The notes under the pieces: generated by a model
Told to the model about the DNA's origin: nothing
Database searches by the model: none
The model's input: the letters and a program-made list of their open reading frames with translations, nothing else
Assembly: GCF_003350545.1 (NCBI RefSeq)
Contig: NZ_QQBA01000001.1
Coordinates: forward strand, 201,489 to 265,488
DNA length: 64,000 nt
Source of the DNA: Flavobacterium glaciei
Lineage (GTDB): Bacteria; Bacteroidota; Bacteroidia; Flavobacteriales; Flavobacteriaceae
Reading direction: 5' to 3'
Part shown: positions 35,425 through 45,214 of the stretch, piece by piece
Numbering within the stretch: the stretch's first letter is position 1
Layout: each line of letters begins with the position of its first letter
Translations under genes and position numbers: made by a program

Positions 35425-36438
35425 TTATTGTTTACGACCAAATAAAGAAAAAGGAATTGCTAATATTAAATGAGTCAATGCTATACAAGCATACAAATTA
35501 TTTATTCCAAACATTTTAAACATCCAATAAATTTCTGCTAAAAAAGGCAAAAATAAAGATAATATGCCACTAAAAAAGCCTGTTTCAGTAAAGGCAATGA
35601 TAACCGTCCAGATATGAGTAATTATTGCAGTTATAATAAATATCCCATAAAGAGAAGTGAAAATTACTTTCATCTTTATAATATTTTTACTCTCCGTTTT
35701 AACAATTTCTTCTTGCACAATTGTTCGACTTGAAACTTTATTATTCACTACTGAAAGCAAAACATAAAAGAGAATCACTAAAGGAATTCCTAGATATTCG
35801 AGGAAAATCAATAACAAAAGAGAACAAATCAAAAAGACAATTTGAAGTGTATTATCTTTAAAATTGAACTTTTTTATTTTTAAGGAGAATAATGGAATTT
35901 CAGCGTTTAAGATGTATGCACTTAATATCGATATTGCCAATAAAACCCATTGATTTGTCAATATTTCGATTACAAATATCGATTCGGTGTATTTTAAAAC
36001 CAAAGGCAGACTTAAAATAAACAACGCATTGGCAGGAGTTGGTAAACCAATAAAAGAATCCGTTTGGCGGGTATCAATATTAAAATTTGCTAATCGGAAA
36101 CAAGAACCTAAGGTTATCAAAAATCCTAAATAAGGAAAAATTTGTAAATGACCAATCACAGCTGTTGATGAATTATCGATCATCATTTGAGACATCACTA
36201 AACCTGGCACAACGCCACTGGTAACCATATCTGCCAGAGAATCTAACTGCAATCCAAGTGGACTCGACACGTTGAATAATCGAGCAAAAAAACCATCAAA
36301 AAAATCTAAAAAAATCCCGAGGCACACAAAAAAGAAAGCCATTTCAAAATTTTGGTTAAAAGCAAAAACAAGCGCAATACAACCGCAAAAAAGATTTAGT
36401 AAAGTAATGATATTAGGAATGTGCTTTTTAATAGTCAT
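35425..36438 (-). CDS. pssA: CDP-alcohol phosphatidyltransferase (phosphatidylserine synthase-like), extended
   Basis: A 337-residue membrane enzyme. The CDP-alcohol transferase signature is complete: D48-G49-x2-A52-R53-x8-G62-x3-D66-x3-D70. It is preceded by 'IPNIITLLNLFCGC', typical of phosphatidylserine synthase, the first step to phosphatidylethanolamine. Bacteroidetes homologues I know are about 240 residues. This one carries about 95 extra C-terminal residues with three more predicted helices (after VKTESKNIIKMK). The extension has no domain I recognise. The alternative is another CDP-alcohol transferase. Confidence 0.83.
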   Translation of the reverse strand: MTIKKHIPNIITLLNLFCGCIALVFAFNQNFEMAFFFVCLGIFLDFFDGFFARLFNVSSPLGLQLDSLADMVTSGVVPGLVMSQMMIDNSSTAVIGHLQIFPYLGFLITLGSCFRLANFNIDTRQTDSFIGLPTPANALFILSLPLVLKYTESIFVIEILTNQWVLLAISILSAYILNAEIPLFSLKIKKFNFKDNTLQIVFLICSLLLLIFLEYLGIPLVILFYVLLSVVNNKVSSRTIVQEEIVKTESKNIIKMKVIFTSLYGIFIITAIITHIWTVIIAFTETGFFSGILSLFLPFLAEIYWMFKMFGINNLYACIALTHLILAIPFSLFGRKQ

Positions 36439-36630
36439 AATTATAAATTTAGTGAACCACAGTTGGCAAATTTAGTATAATAAGTCAAGGAGAAGTGAGT
36501 TTTTTAATAGAGTTTTTTCAACAGTGCTTTCTTGTTTGTATATATTTATCCAAAGGAAGAAATAAGCTCAGTAAAAAATTATATTTTTGATGAAATTTAA
36601 AAGAATTTTTCGCCTGTAAAAATAACCCCA

Positions 36631-37701
36631 TTGAAAAAAAGCTTCTTAATAGTATTAGTTTTGATTAGTACGCTAAATTACAGTCAAGCCGTCAGAAAAT
36701 ATTCGAATGAGTTTATGAATATTGGAGTGGATGCGGCTGCATTAGGTATGTCTAATACTGTAGTGGCCACAACGGGTGATGTAAATTCCGGATATTGGAA
36801 TCCTGCAGGGCTTATTCATCTAGAGGACCATCAGGTATCATTAATGCATGCAAATTATTTTGCTAATATAGCCCAATATGACTACTTGGCCTACGCAAGT
36901 CCTATAGATGACCGCAGCGCTTGGGGAATTTCATTAATCCGTTTTGGAGTTGATGACATATTAAACACCACAGAACTTATTGACAGCCAAGGCAATATTG
37001 ACTACAACAGAATCAGTCTTTTCTCGACTGCTGATTATGGCTTTACTTTTTCTTATGCTCGAAAACTCCCTGTTCCTGGGTTTCAATATGGTGTAAACGC
37101 AAAAGTTATCCGACGAATCATCGGTAAATTTGCTAATTCCTGGGGTTTTGGATTTGATATTGGATTACAATTCGAAAAGAACAACTGGCAATTTGGATTA
37201 ATGCTTCGGGATATAACCACCACGTACAACGTTTGGAATATAGATGAAGACGAATATCAAAAAATTTCGAATTCCATTCCAGGGGAGAATCAAGAGTTGC
37301 CAGAGAGCACTGAGATTACGGCTCCAAAAGCACAATTAGGAATCGCAAAAAAATTCATCATTAGATACGATTACAGTATTTTGGCTGCAGCCAATATGAA
37401 TATGAGATTTGCCAAAACGAATGATATTATCTCAACTGATTTTGTCAGCATCGATCCAGCAGCAGGTCTTGAATTTGGTTATTCTGATTTGGTATTTGTA
37501 AGGGCGGGCGTAGGAAATTTTCAAAATGTACAACAACTGGACAATACCGAAAAGGTAGGTTTTCAGCCAAATATAGGTTTAGGATTCAAATACAAAGGCA
37601 TCCAGATAGATTATGCACTAACAGATTTAGGAAATCAAAGTACAGCTTTGTATTCTAATATTTTTTCTGTAAAAGTAGATTTGGCAATGTTTAGAAATTA
37701 A
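36631..37701 (+). CDS. PorV2-like type IX secretion system protein
   Basis: A 356-residue outer-membrane beta-barrel protein. A signal peptide (about 1-19, FLIVLVLISTLNYSQA) is followed by the PorV/PorQ-type opening 'EFMNIGVDAAALGMSNTVVA' and repeated amphipathic strands ending 'NIFSVKVDLAMFRN'. PorV-family proteins help cargo leave through the type IX system. The start is TTG at 36631 and no closer ATG keeps the signal peptide. It is followed, 25 nt on, by the DUF4105 gene. Confidence 0.82.
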   Translation: MKKSFLIVLVLISTLNYSQAVRKYSNEFMNIGVDAAALGMSNTVVATTGDVNSGYWNPAGLIHLEDHQVSLMHANYFANIAQYDYLAYASPIDDRSAWGISLIRFGVDDILNTTELIDSQGNIDYNRISLFSTADYGFTFSYARKLPVPGFQYGVNAKVIRRIIGKFANSWGFGFDIGLQFEKNNWQFGLMLRDITTTYNVWNIDEDEYQKISNSIPGENQELPESTEITAPKAQLGIAKKFIIRYDYSILAAANMNMRFAKTNDIISTDFVSIDPAAGLEFGYSDLVFVRAGVGNFQNVQQLDNTEKVGFQPNIGLGFKYKGIQIDYALTDLGNQSTALYSNIFSVKVDLAMFRN

Positions 37702-37726
37702 TTTAAAAACAACAATACCACTAAAA

Positions 37727-38866
37727 ATGAATATAGCCTCTTTTAAAAAGATAGTTCTTTTCGTACTCTTGATTTCAGTTAACAGCACTATTTTTGGGCA
37801 AAACATAAAATTATCACAAAACACTAAGATTAGCGTAATAACTTGTGGAACGGGTAATGAATCTTATTCACTTTTTGGACACACTGCAATTCGAGTTCGC
37901 GACACCATCAACGCTATTGATGTGGTGTACAATTATGGCGCTTTTGATTTTAACACTCCAAATTTTGTTATGAAATTCATAAAAGGCGACTTACAATATT
38001 TTGCTGTAGTGCACTCCTTTCCTGAATTTATCAATCAATATCAATATGAAAAAAGATCCGTTTACGAGCAGGAATTAATTATTCCACTCCCGTTGAAGCA
38101 GAAACTATTTGACAACCTGAATACTTCTTTAGCCTCTGGCGATAGTCATTATACCTATAAGTTTATTGATAAAAACTGCACATCGATGGTTGTTGACATC
38201 ATCAACAAAACGTTAGGCACAGTCGCAATTGTAAAAAACGCAGATACTGATATCACCTACAGAACAATCCTTTATCCTTATTTTGACAATCACTTTTACG
38301 AAAAATTAGGGACGAGTATAATCTTTGGAAAAAAAGTAGATGGTATGGGAACACATCTATTTTTGCCTTTTGAACTGCAAAAAAGCCTAAAAAACACATC
38401 TTTTCAGAACCATCCACTGGCACAGGAAAACAAAACATTACTAGAATTCGAGAAAACAGCTCCTACCTCTTGGTGGAATAATTGGTACACCTATATCCTA
38501 TTCCTTATGTTTATTGTACTTATAAATAAGAGAAGTATCGATTTATTTTACCTCATTCTAGTAGCAATTATAGGCGCGTTTTTTACGTTTGCAGGATTTT
38601 ATTCGTTGCATTTAGAGTTAGGATACAACTATAATATTTTACTTTTTAATCCAACTTTGTTAGGATTGCTTTATTTTTATTGGAAAAAAAACAAAAAAGG
38701 AATTTACAATTTGGCGTTATTCAATATGTTATCTTTAGGAATTTATTTTTTTGTAATAATCAACAAAGCTCATTTATTTCTAGTGTTGCCAATAATAATT
38801 ACAAGCGGAATCATTTTAGTAAGACTGGCGATTCAAAATAAAAAACGAATTCCAATTATCATTTAG
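37727..38866 (+). CDS. Lnb/DUF4105 domain membrane protein
   Basis: A 379-residue protein. It has a signal/anchor segment (about 8-25), then a periplasmic DUF4105 (Lnb-type) domain at about 33-205 with 'CGTGNESYSLFGHTAIRV' (H52) and 'YNYGAFDFNTPNF', a Cys in 'FIDKNCTSMVVD', and about five C-terminal transmembrane helices (about 252-372). In Bacteroides, Lnb proteins complete N-acylation of lipoproteins in organisms without Lnt. This gene may do so here (family knowledge plus inference). It lies 25 nt after the PorV2-like gene. Confidence 0.8.
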   Translation: MNIASFKKIVLFVLLISVNSTIFGQNIKLSQNTKISVITCGTGNESYSLFGHTAIRVRDTINAIDVVYNYGAFDFNTPNFVMKFIKGDLQYFAVVHSFPEFINQYQYEKRSVYEQELIIPLPLKQKLFDNLNTSLASGDSHYTYKFIDKNCTSMVVDIINKTLGTVAIVKNADTDITYRTILYPYFDNHFYEKLGTSIIFGKKVDGMGTHLFLPFELQKSLKNTSFQNHPLAQENKTLLEFEKTAPTSWWNNWYTYILFLMFIVLINKRSIDLFYLILVAIIGAFFTFAGFYSLHLELGYNYNILLFNPTLLGLLYFYWKKNKKGIYNLALFNMLSLGIYFFVIINKAHLFLVLPIIITSGIILVRLAIQNKKRIPIII

Positions 38867-38886
38867 AATATGTTACTTATAAAATG

Positions 38887-40281
38887 CTATTGTCCCCTAT
38901 AAAATAAAACAGTTGTGATTGTTTTAAAAGCAATATTTAAATCTAGAAAAATACTTCTGTGTTTGATGTAATACAAGTCGTATTGAAGTTTGATCAAACT
39001 GTCATCAATAGTGGCACCATAAGCATAGTTTACTTGAGCCCATCCCGTAAGACCTGGTTTTATAATATGTCTGGTTTCATAAAAAGGCATAATTTCAGCA
39101 ATTTCCTTTACAAAAAAAGGGCGCTCAGGTCGAGGGCCAATAACAGCCATATCTCCTTTTAAGATATTAATAAATTGCGGAAATTCATCAATTCTGGTTT
39201 TTCTTAAAAATTTACCGAATGCTGTCACCCGAGAATCATTAGTAGTGGTAAAAACTGCTCCGTTAGATTCGGCGTTTCTGACCATAGTCCTGAATTTTAA
39301 AATTTTAAAAACCACGCCATCTTTACCTACACGTTCTTGGGTATAAAACAGCTTTCCCCTATTTCCTATTGCATTTCCAATCAGTATAAATGGCAACAAC
39401 AGCAATCCCACACACAATCCAAGCACCGAAGTACTAATTTCAAAAATACGAGCTGCAATTAAATACAGCTTATTGTGATTGCTTCTGCTAAAAGGGAAAA
39501 ATCGGTAAAAATCTCTGGACATATAATGTACCGGAATACGTTGTGTTTTACTTTCGTAGACCTGTGTATATTCTCGAATTATAGTTCCAGACTCCAGTAA
39601 ATGAAGTAATTGTTGATACAAATCAGCCGTTATTCCATCTGTTTTTTGGGAAGCAATAACAATTTCGGATATAGAGTTTTGTTTTACAAAAGAAAACAAT
39701 TTATCCTGCTTTATTTTTTTAAAGTAAGGATATTCGACTGTCTCATCTTCAGGGGCATCAGCATTGACGAATGCAATAATTTTATAATGAGGATCGATAT
39801 TTACTAACCCGGATACTAACTCTTCTACTTGTTCATTATCACAGATTAAAACGGCGTTTTGCAAAAAACGAGTTGAGGCTAAAAACGAGACATAAAACAT
39901 TCGCCAGAAAAATAAAGCCAAAAAAACTACAATATAAAACAAAACAATCTGAATTCTTTTAGAGGGAAGTGTTGGCGAATAAATGGGTGTCAGCAAGTAT
40001 ACTAAAACAGTCGTTGAAACAGTGAGAATAGTGCTCTTTAGTACCTGAAATTGATTACTGGCAACCTGAAGATTATACATTTCGAAGATTGTCCCAAAAA
40101 GATTAATATAAACGCCCAGAATTAGCATCCAATACAAATTATTGGTAGACGAAACAAAATAATCAAAATCAAATATATTTCCAATGGCAAACAAAGAACC
40201 AAAAACAAAAATTACATCAAAAACGCGGAGAATCATCTTTCGTTCTGATATTTCAAAATGCATTTTATCGACTGAAAACAT
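38887..40281 (-). CDS. Polyprenyl-phosphate sugar phosphotransferase (WcaJ/WbaP type)
   Basis: A 464-residue initiating enzyme of surface polysaccharide synthesis. Four or five N-terminal transmembrane helices (about 17-135) precede a CoA-binding-like region at about 140-260. A further helix at about 280-305 leads into the bacterial sugar transferase catalytic domain (about 275-460). That domain shows 'KILKFRTMVRNAE', 'RKTRIDEFPQFINILKGDMA', 'IGPRPERPFFV' and 'PGLTGWAQVNY'. It transfers a sugar phosphate onto undecaprenyl phosphate. It is the most downstream gene of the minus-strand polysaccharide series. Confidence 0.9.
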   Translation of the reverse strand: MFSVDKMHFEISERKMILRVFDVIFVFGSLFAIGNIFDFDYFVSSTNNLYWMLILGVYINLFGTIFEMYNLQVASNQFQVLKSTILTVSTTVLVYLLTPIYSPTLPSKRIQIVLFYIVVFLALFFWRMFYVSFLASTRFLQNAVLICDNEQVEELVSGLVNIDPHYKIIAFVNADAPEDETVEYPYFKKIKQDKLFSFVKQNSISEIVIASQKTDGITADLYQQLLHLLESGTIIREYTQVYESKTQRIPVHYMSRDFYRFFPFSRSNHNKLYLIAARIFEISTSVLGLCVGLLLLPFILIGNAIGNRGKLFYTQERVGKDGVVFKILKFRTMVRNAESNGAVFTTTNDSRVTAFGKFLRKTRIDEFPQFINILKGDMAVIGPRPERPFFVKEIAEIMPFYETRHIIKPGLTGWAQVNYAYGATIDDSLIKLQYDLYYIKHRSIFLDLNIAFKTITTVLFYRGQ

Positions 40282-40499
40282 AGGTGGTATTTACGTTTAG
40301 GACTGCAATTTAGTTCTTTTGCCTTGAAGTAAATGGTAGAAATATTATTTTTTTTAACAAAATTTTAATAGTGACTATTTTACTACAACACGAAAAAAAA
40401 AGTAATGCCGTAATAAAGCAATTCTCGTTTTTTATCAAATTATAAAACGAGTTTTAAAAAAAAAATTCGGAATACACTTAATCAATAAAATAGAGAAAC

Positions 40500-41846
40500 T
40501 CAATCAATCCTGTTTTTTCTTGTCGGAAACCCTAGTTGCACATTCAGCAAAGACAGAGAATAAACAAATGCAGGAGCCGCAGTTCGCATAGCAGCATGAT
40601 TAATGGTTAACAACCAAAATACAACAAAACATAATAAGAACAGATTGAACTTATTTTCAAAATACAAAACAAAAGGAGTGAAAAATAAAATTAATAAAGC
40701 TAACACTCCTAATGAACCATGTTCCGCTAGCATACGTGTAATTTCATCATGTGACAAAGCCGCCCCAGGCATGTCTATTTTTCTTACTTCTACTCCTTTA
40801 CCGACACCTACGCCAAAAATAGGATTCTTTAAAAAAATATTAATTTCATCCGTTGCTATTTCCTCTCTTCCAGTCAATTGACTTTTTTTTGCCCTTCCAG
40901 CGGCATCTTGATTTGCATAACGCTTATCAATAAGCCCACCTGTTTGAAACGACGTGTATGACCAAGTTGCAAATAGTGCGATTACTAATAAAACTATGAT
41001 ATAATTTAATTTTACCCTACCAGCAAAATTAGATTTAAAATACAAAAAAAACAGTAGTAAAAGAACCATCAAAAAACCGGTAATCATTCCTCCACGAGAA
41101 AAAGTAATCATTCCCCTATAAGTTATATTTAAGGCTATAAAAACATTAATTAAAATTTGAAATTTTGACTTAGAATCCAATATGATACGGGAGAAAAAAA
41201 CAAACATTCCCAAGCCGAGAATGGTAGCTACTTGATTAGGTCCATAACCACCAGAAGTTTCATAATTAGATTGTGTACTGGTGATAATATCTCTAACATT
41301 TGGGGTATAAAGAGTCAAATACACCATACAAGTTACAATTGGCAAACCCATACTTAACAAAATATTATTAGTGTCTTCTAATGAAATTTTTCGTCTGTAA
41401 GTATACAAGGATGCAATACCAAGGCAAACGGGACCAGATATATTAAAAGCGATTGCTTTTCGAATATCAGTACCTAAATCCAATGCAAAAGTTGAAATTA
41501 CGATACTAGGAACCAATAATATTAAAAAAAGCCAATATGGAGCAAAACCCTTAGAAAGTCCACTAAAATACATTCCTATAAAGATAAAAACCATCACGCC
41601 ATATTTGGAAATTTCATACAAAGGATTACCATTCGTCATCCTCAAAAAAACTTCACTTCCTACAATATAGGCAGCTGCAATAAGTGCTTCGTTATTTCTA
41701 TTTTGGCTTTTAATAACATAATAGATCCCAAAAATAAAAATGAAATATCCATATATTTTTGAAACAAAAGGAACGGCATACACCATTAACCCAATAACGA
41801 CATGGAAAAGAATTAAAAACAAATAGGATTGATCCTCTTTTTTCAT
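40500..41846 (-). CDS. O-antigen ligase/polymerase family membrane protein
   Basis: A 448-residue protein with about twelve hydrophobic helices and a long periplasmic loop containing 'LTGREEIATDEINIFLKNPI' followed by 'FGVGVGKG' (the Wzy_C/WaaL signature region). 'MAEHGSLGV'-like sequence and a conserved His in 'AALSHDEITRML' follow. It joins or polymerises O-antigen-type glycans at the outer face of the inner membrane. Which of the two cannot be told. Its start overlaps the upstream glycosyltransferase gene by 4 nt. Confidence 0.85.
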   Translation of the reverse strand: MKKEDQSYLFLILFHVVIGLMVYAVPFVSKIYGYFIFIFGIYYVIKSQNRNNEALIAAAYIVGSEVFLRMTNGNPLYEISKYGVMVFIFIGMYFSGLSKGFAPYWLFLILLVPSIVISTFALDLGTDIRKAIAFNISGPVCLGIASLYTYRRKISLEDTNNILLSMGLPIVTCMVYLTLYTPNVRDIITSTQSNYETSGGYGPNQVATILGLGMFVFFSRIILDSKSKFQILINVFIALNITYRGMITFSRGGMITGFLMVLLLLFFLYFKSNFAGRVKLNYIIVLLVIALFATWSYTSFQTGGLIDKRYANQDAAGRAKKSQLTGREEIATDEINIFLKNPIFGVGVGKGVEVRKIDMPGAALSHDEITRMLAEHGSLGVLALLILFFTPFVLYFENKFNLFLLCFVVFWLLTINHAAMRTAAPAFVYSLSLLNVQLGFPTRKNRID

Positions 41847-42943
41847 TTACAACTATTAATTAACCAATTTAAATATACTGCAATAACAGCTTTTTTTGAA
41901 TAATGATCCTGTACCTTTTTATAAAGCAAATTGCCAAACTCAAGCTGCTGAAACTCACTATCTATTAATGCACCTAATGCTTCGTAAAACAAATGCTCAT
42001 TTTGAGGAGCCACAAGAAAACCGTTTTCTCCATTGACAATCAACGAGGATATTTCTCCTACATCTGTAACAACAACAGGTTTTTTTGATTGTCCGTATTC
42101 TAAAAGAGCTACAGGCAGACCTTCAGATTGAGATGTTAAAATCCCGATTGCAGCTTGTTGTAAAATATTTTCAATATCGGATTTGGTACCGTAAAGAAAC
42201 ACATTTTTTTCTAAATCAAAAGAAACTATAAGGTCCTTAATTTTTTGAGAATAAACATCATCAAAATCTTTTCCGACCAAATGAAAAGTCCACTCTGGAT
42301 GAGATATTTTTAGTTTACGAGCTACTTTTAACAATAAAAAGTGATCTTTCTGTACTCTGAGATTAGCTAAACATACGATTCGCTTTCCTTCGATTCCTTT
42401 CAATACAGTAAGGACAGTGCTATAATTACCCTCAGTAGGGAAATTAGGTAAATAGACCGTGTTCTTAAAATTCATTTTTTGCTCAGCCCAAACTTTCAAT
42501 TTTTCATTTACGGATATAATTCCACTAAAAAAAGGCAACGTAATTTTTAAAGCACCTATTGGTCTTTTGGATAAAAACTCACTATCCCCATAATGGTCGT
42601 GCCATATTAATTGTATCGAAGGATGAACTAATTTCAATAAAAAAGCAAGAAAAAATGAGGTACTGTGAGCTTGTACAACAGACACTTTATGCTGCTTCAC
42701 ATAATTTCTAAGCCTATAAAGTGCTTTTAAATCAACAACTTTATTTCTATTCAAAAATAAATATGATACCCCTTCGTCAACCTGACTTAAAAGTGGTCCT
42801 TCTTTGCGACTAACCACTAATCCGGAAAACTCAATCGTAGGCAATAGTGCATTAGCATAACTCACTGCCATACGCTCAGCACCACCTGCCTCAAGAGAAT
42901 CTATAATTTGAATGATTCTTATTTTATGATTGTTATGTTGCAT
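41843..42943 (-). CDS. Glycosyltransferase family 4
   Basis: A 366-residue GT-B glycosyltransferase with an N-terminal 'IIDSLEAGGAERMAVSYAN' acceptor-domain loop and the C-terminal donor-binding 'ILTSQSEGLPVALLEYGQS' E-x7-E region. It adds a sugar to the growing lipid-linked glycan at the cytoplasmic face. It is translationally coupled to the ligase gene downstream. Confidence 0.88.
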   Translation of the reverse strand: MQHNNHKIRIIQIIDSLEAGGAERMAVSYANALLPTIEFSGLVVSRKEGPLLSQVDEGVSYLFLNRNKVVDLKALYRLRNYVKQHKVSVVQAHSTSFFLAFLLKLVHPSIQLIWHDHYGDSEFLSKRPIGALKITLPFFSGIISVNEKLKVWAEQKMNFKNTVYLPNFPTEGNYSTVLTVLKGIEGKRIVCLANLRVQKDHFLLLKVARKLKISHPEWTFHLVGKDFDDVYSQKIKDLIVSFDLEKNVFLYGTKSDIENILQQAAIGILTSQSEGLPVALLEYGQSKKPVVVTDVGEISSLIVNGENGFLVAPQNEHLFYEALGALIDSEFQQLEFGNLLYKKVQDHYSKKAVIAVYLNWLINSCK

Positions 42944-43049
42944 CTTGCTACTCTAGGCTTATTTATTGTTCTCTTAATTGAGGCGTCTTTCATTTGGCCA
43001 CTCCCTTTGCTACTGCCTTTAAATTTTCAAAACCTAACACATTAAATTT

Positions 43050-44165
43050 CTATACAATTAACTTCTTAATTGCTTCCTCAAAAACATCTAGTGTAAACAT
43101 TCTTGACCATTCCGCAGCTTTTTTCCTTTTGGCATCAAAATCAGATTGATTCTGTAAAACCCTCTCAATTTTAGCACTATCACTCTCTAAATTCATTGTT
43201 AGCAATACGCCTCTATTTTCATAGTCTAACATATACGGAACACAAGAAACTGCAGTAGCTAGGGGAACACAACCCCAAAACATACCTTCAGCGATTACTT
43301 TAGGCCAGCCTTCACTATCAGAAGGCAATACAACAAAATGACTGTTCTGATAGGCTTTCTTAACAATGTCCTGTGTCTGGTTTCCCTTTAATGAAACAAT
43401 ACTTTGCAATTGTTGCTTTACTATATAATCTTCAAGAAGTTTTCGTTCTACCCCATCACCATAAAGATTCAATCGCACTGCATATCCTTTTTGATGCAAA
43501 TTTTCAACTAATTGTATAGCATATAACGGATGTTTACCTTGTACTAATGCACCAACAAAAACAAAGTCAATAATTTCATTCAGACTTTTTTGAGCAAGAG
43601 GAACTTTATCATGAGCGTTATAGGAAGCTGTAAAAAAAGGTTTTATATTATGGCTCATCCCTTCCCACTCACCATAAACCAAAACTTGTATGTTACGGGT
43701 CAAAAAAGTATTGTTTAAAATCCATTTTTGCAATTTATACGTCCAAGGTTGTTTGGATTTTGGATCCCAATTACCTGCATATTTTGCAGTTTTAGATTTA
43801 TTTGGAAATACTATTTGTACTAAACAAGCTAACAAACCAATATTCCCCGGACAACGTAAATGAATATGATCAGCAGCTTGCATTTCCTTAAAGAGAATGA
43901 TTAGCAAGGCTGGAAGTTTCAAAATAGTCTGTACAATAGATTTAAACGTTAAAACATCAAAATTTGATACAGAAATAAACTCTATTTTAGGATGTACATA
44001 CGGAATGTCAATTGCAGTTGCATCACCAATAAAAAAAGGAGCAACAATAACTAATTCATCTACATTTTCCCCCCACACATTCATTTCTCTAACATAAGGA
44101 GCATAAGCATAATATTGATTATCAGCTTTAGAATGTGGCACATGGGTAAATATTGCGAATTTCAT
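43050..44165 (-). CDS. Glycosyltransferase family 4
   Basis: A 371-residue GT-B enzyme. The N-terminal half is divergent. The C-terminal donor domain shows 'DFVFVGALVQGKHPLYAIQL', 'LNLYGDGVERKLLEDYI' and the 'LPSDSEGWPKVIAEGMFWG' motif. Sugar and linkage are unknown. It is about 107 nt from the next gene on one side and 28 nt on the other, within the polysaccharide series. Confidence 0.85.
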   Translation of the reverse strand: MKFAIFTHVPHSKADNQYYAYAPYVREMNVWGENVDELVIVAPFFIGDATAIDIPYVHPKIEFISVSNFDVLTFKSIVQTILKLPALLIILFKEMQAADHIHLRCPGNIGLLACLVQIVFPNKSKTAKYAGNWDPKSKQPWTYKLQKWILNNTFLTRNIQVLVYGEWEGMSHNIKPFFTASYNAHDKVPLAQKSLNEIIDFVFVGALVQGKHPLYAIQLVENLHQKGYAVRLNLYGDGVERKLLEDYIVKQQLQSIVSLKGNQTQDIVKKAYQNSHFVVLPSDSEGWPKVIAEGMFWGCVPLATAVSCVPYMLDYENRGVLLTMNLESDSAKIERVLQNQSDFDAKRKKAAEWSRMFTLDVFEEAIKKLIV

Positions 44166-44193
44166 ATTATAACTATTACAATTTCTAACTGCT

Positions 44194-45159
44194 TTATTTA
44201 TTTGACTCGCTATTTAATATTGACTCCACCACATATTTTGCTTGTGCAAATGGTGTACAAAACCCATCAAAATAGATTTTACCATTAGCGGCTATTGTTT
44301 CATGATAGTCCTCACTATCAATTATTTTATCAAAAAGTGGTTTAAATTCTGTCGTTTTTTCTATAAAATGAACGTCAGTATGTTGTGTTAAATTTATAGG
44401 CAATTCTATTTTAAAAGGAAATGACAAAACAAATAAACCTTGATTTAAATATTCAGCTAATCGCCAACTCACTGCTCCACAAACTGCCGGGTTATTTAAT
44501 GCAATTTTAGATTTTGCACTTAGCTTTGAGAACATTCGGGGAGAATATTTTTCATTGTTAAGTTCGTTGTCGAATCCGTAATTATTCCCATCAGAGCGAG
44601 GTATAAATCCACCTTTAAATACTATTCTGGTATCTGCTTTACAAAAACGAATAAATTCTGCTCGAATTTGATTGGTTTCGGGTTCTTTTTTCCAAATATT
44701 AGAGGAGAAAAAAATGAAATTATCTTTTTTAAAACTTTTTTTGTACTGCAGATAGATAGGTCTCCTTAGAAGAATATAAATTTGCTGTAATACCTCTTTT
44801 AATTTTAAATAACGAAACAAACTTAATCCAAAAATACGGCAATATAGTGGAACAATATTAACTGGATAATGAGGAAAAAGTGGTTTTACTTTTGGCTGTT
44901 TATAAGAATCGTGATTGATAAGCTTATTAGTAACAAAATAAGTACTAACCATCTCATATAATTCAGAGTTAACCCCAGTAGGATCATCATTATCTATTAC
45001 GGCTAGTGTATTATTAACCTTAAAAATTAGGATGGGCTTGTTATTGAACTTAGCAAATCTAGGGTCCATTTTAAATTTGACCTTATACTCATGATTCAAT
45101 CCTAACAAATAGTAAGAAGAATAAAAATTAGGAATATTTAATACTTGTATTTCTCTCAT
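44194..45159 (-). CDS. Unrecognised protein of polysaccharide locus, glycosyltransferase-like
   Basis: A 321-residue protein without signal peptide or membrane helix. I do not recognise a firm family. The segment 'CGAVSWRLAEYLNQGLFVLS' followed by 'FPFKIELPINL' resembles the donor-site part of exostosin-like glycosyltransferases (compare 'RFYETLAMGRIPFVID' in the gene at 46208). The nearby 'TRIVFKGGFIPRSDG' may be another strand of such a fold. Its location between two glycosyltransferase genes supports a sugar-transfer role, but this remains inference. Confidence 0.6.
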   Translation of the reverse strand: MREIQVLNIPNFYSSYYLLGLNHEYKVKFKMDPRFAKFNNKPILIFKVNNTLAVIDNDDPTGVNSELYEMVSTYFVTNKLINHDSYKQPKVKPLFPHYPVNIVPLYCRIFGLSLFRYLKLKEVLQQIYILLRRPIYLQYKKSFKKDNFIFFSSNIWKKEPETNQIRAEFIRFCKADTRIVFKGGFIPRSDGNNYGFDNELNNEKYSPRMFSKLSAKSKIALNNPAVCGAVSWRLAEYLNQGLFVLSFPFKIELPINLTQHTDVHFIEKTTEFKPLFDKIIDSEDYHETIAANGKIYFDGFCTPFAQAKYVVESILNSESNK

Positions 45160-45214
45160 AATCTTGTTATTACCTATTGCACACTATACATAGAAGCATT
45201 ACATACTTAGAAAC

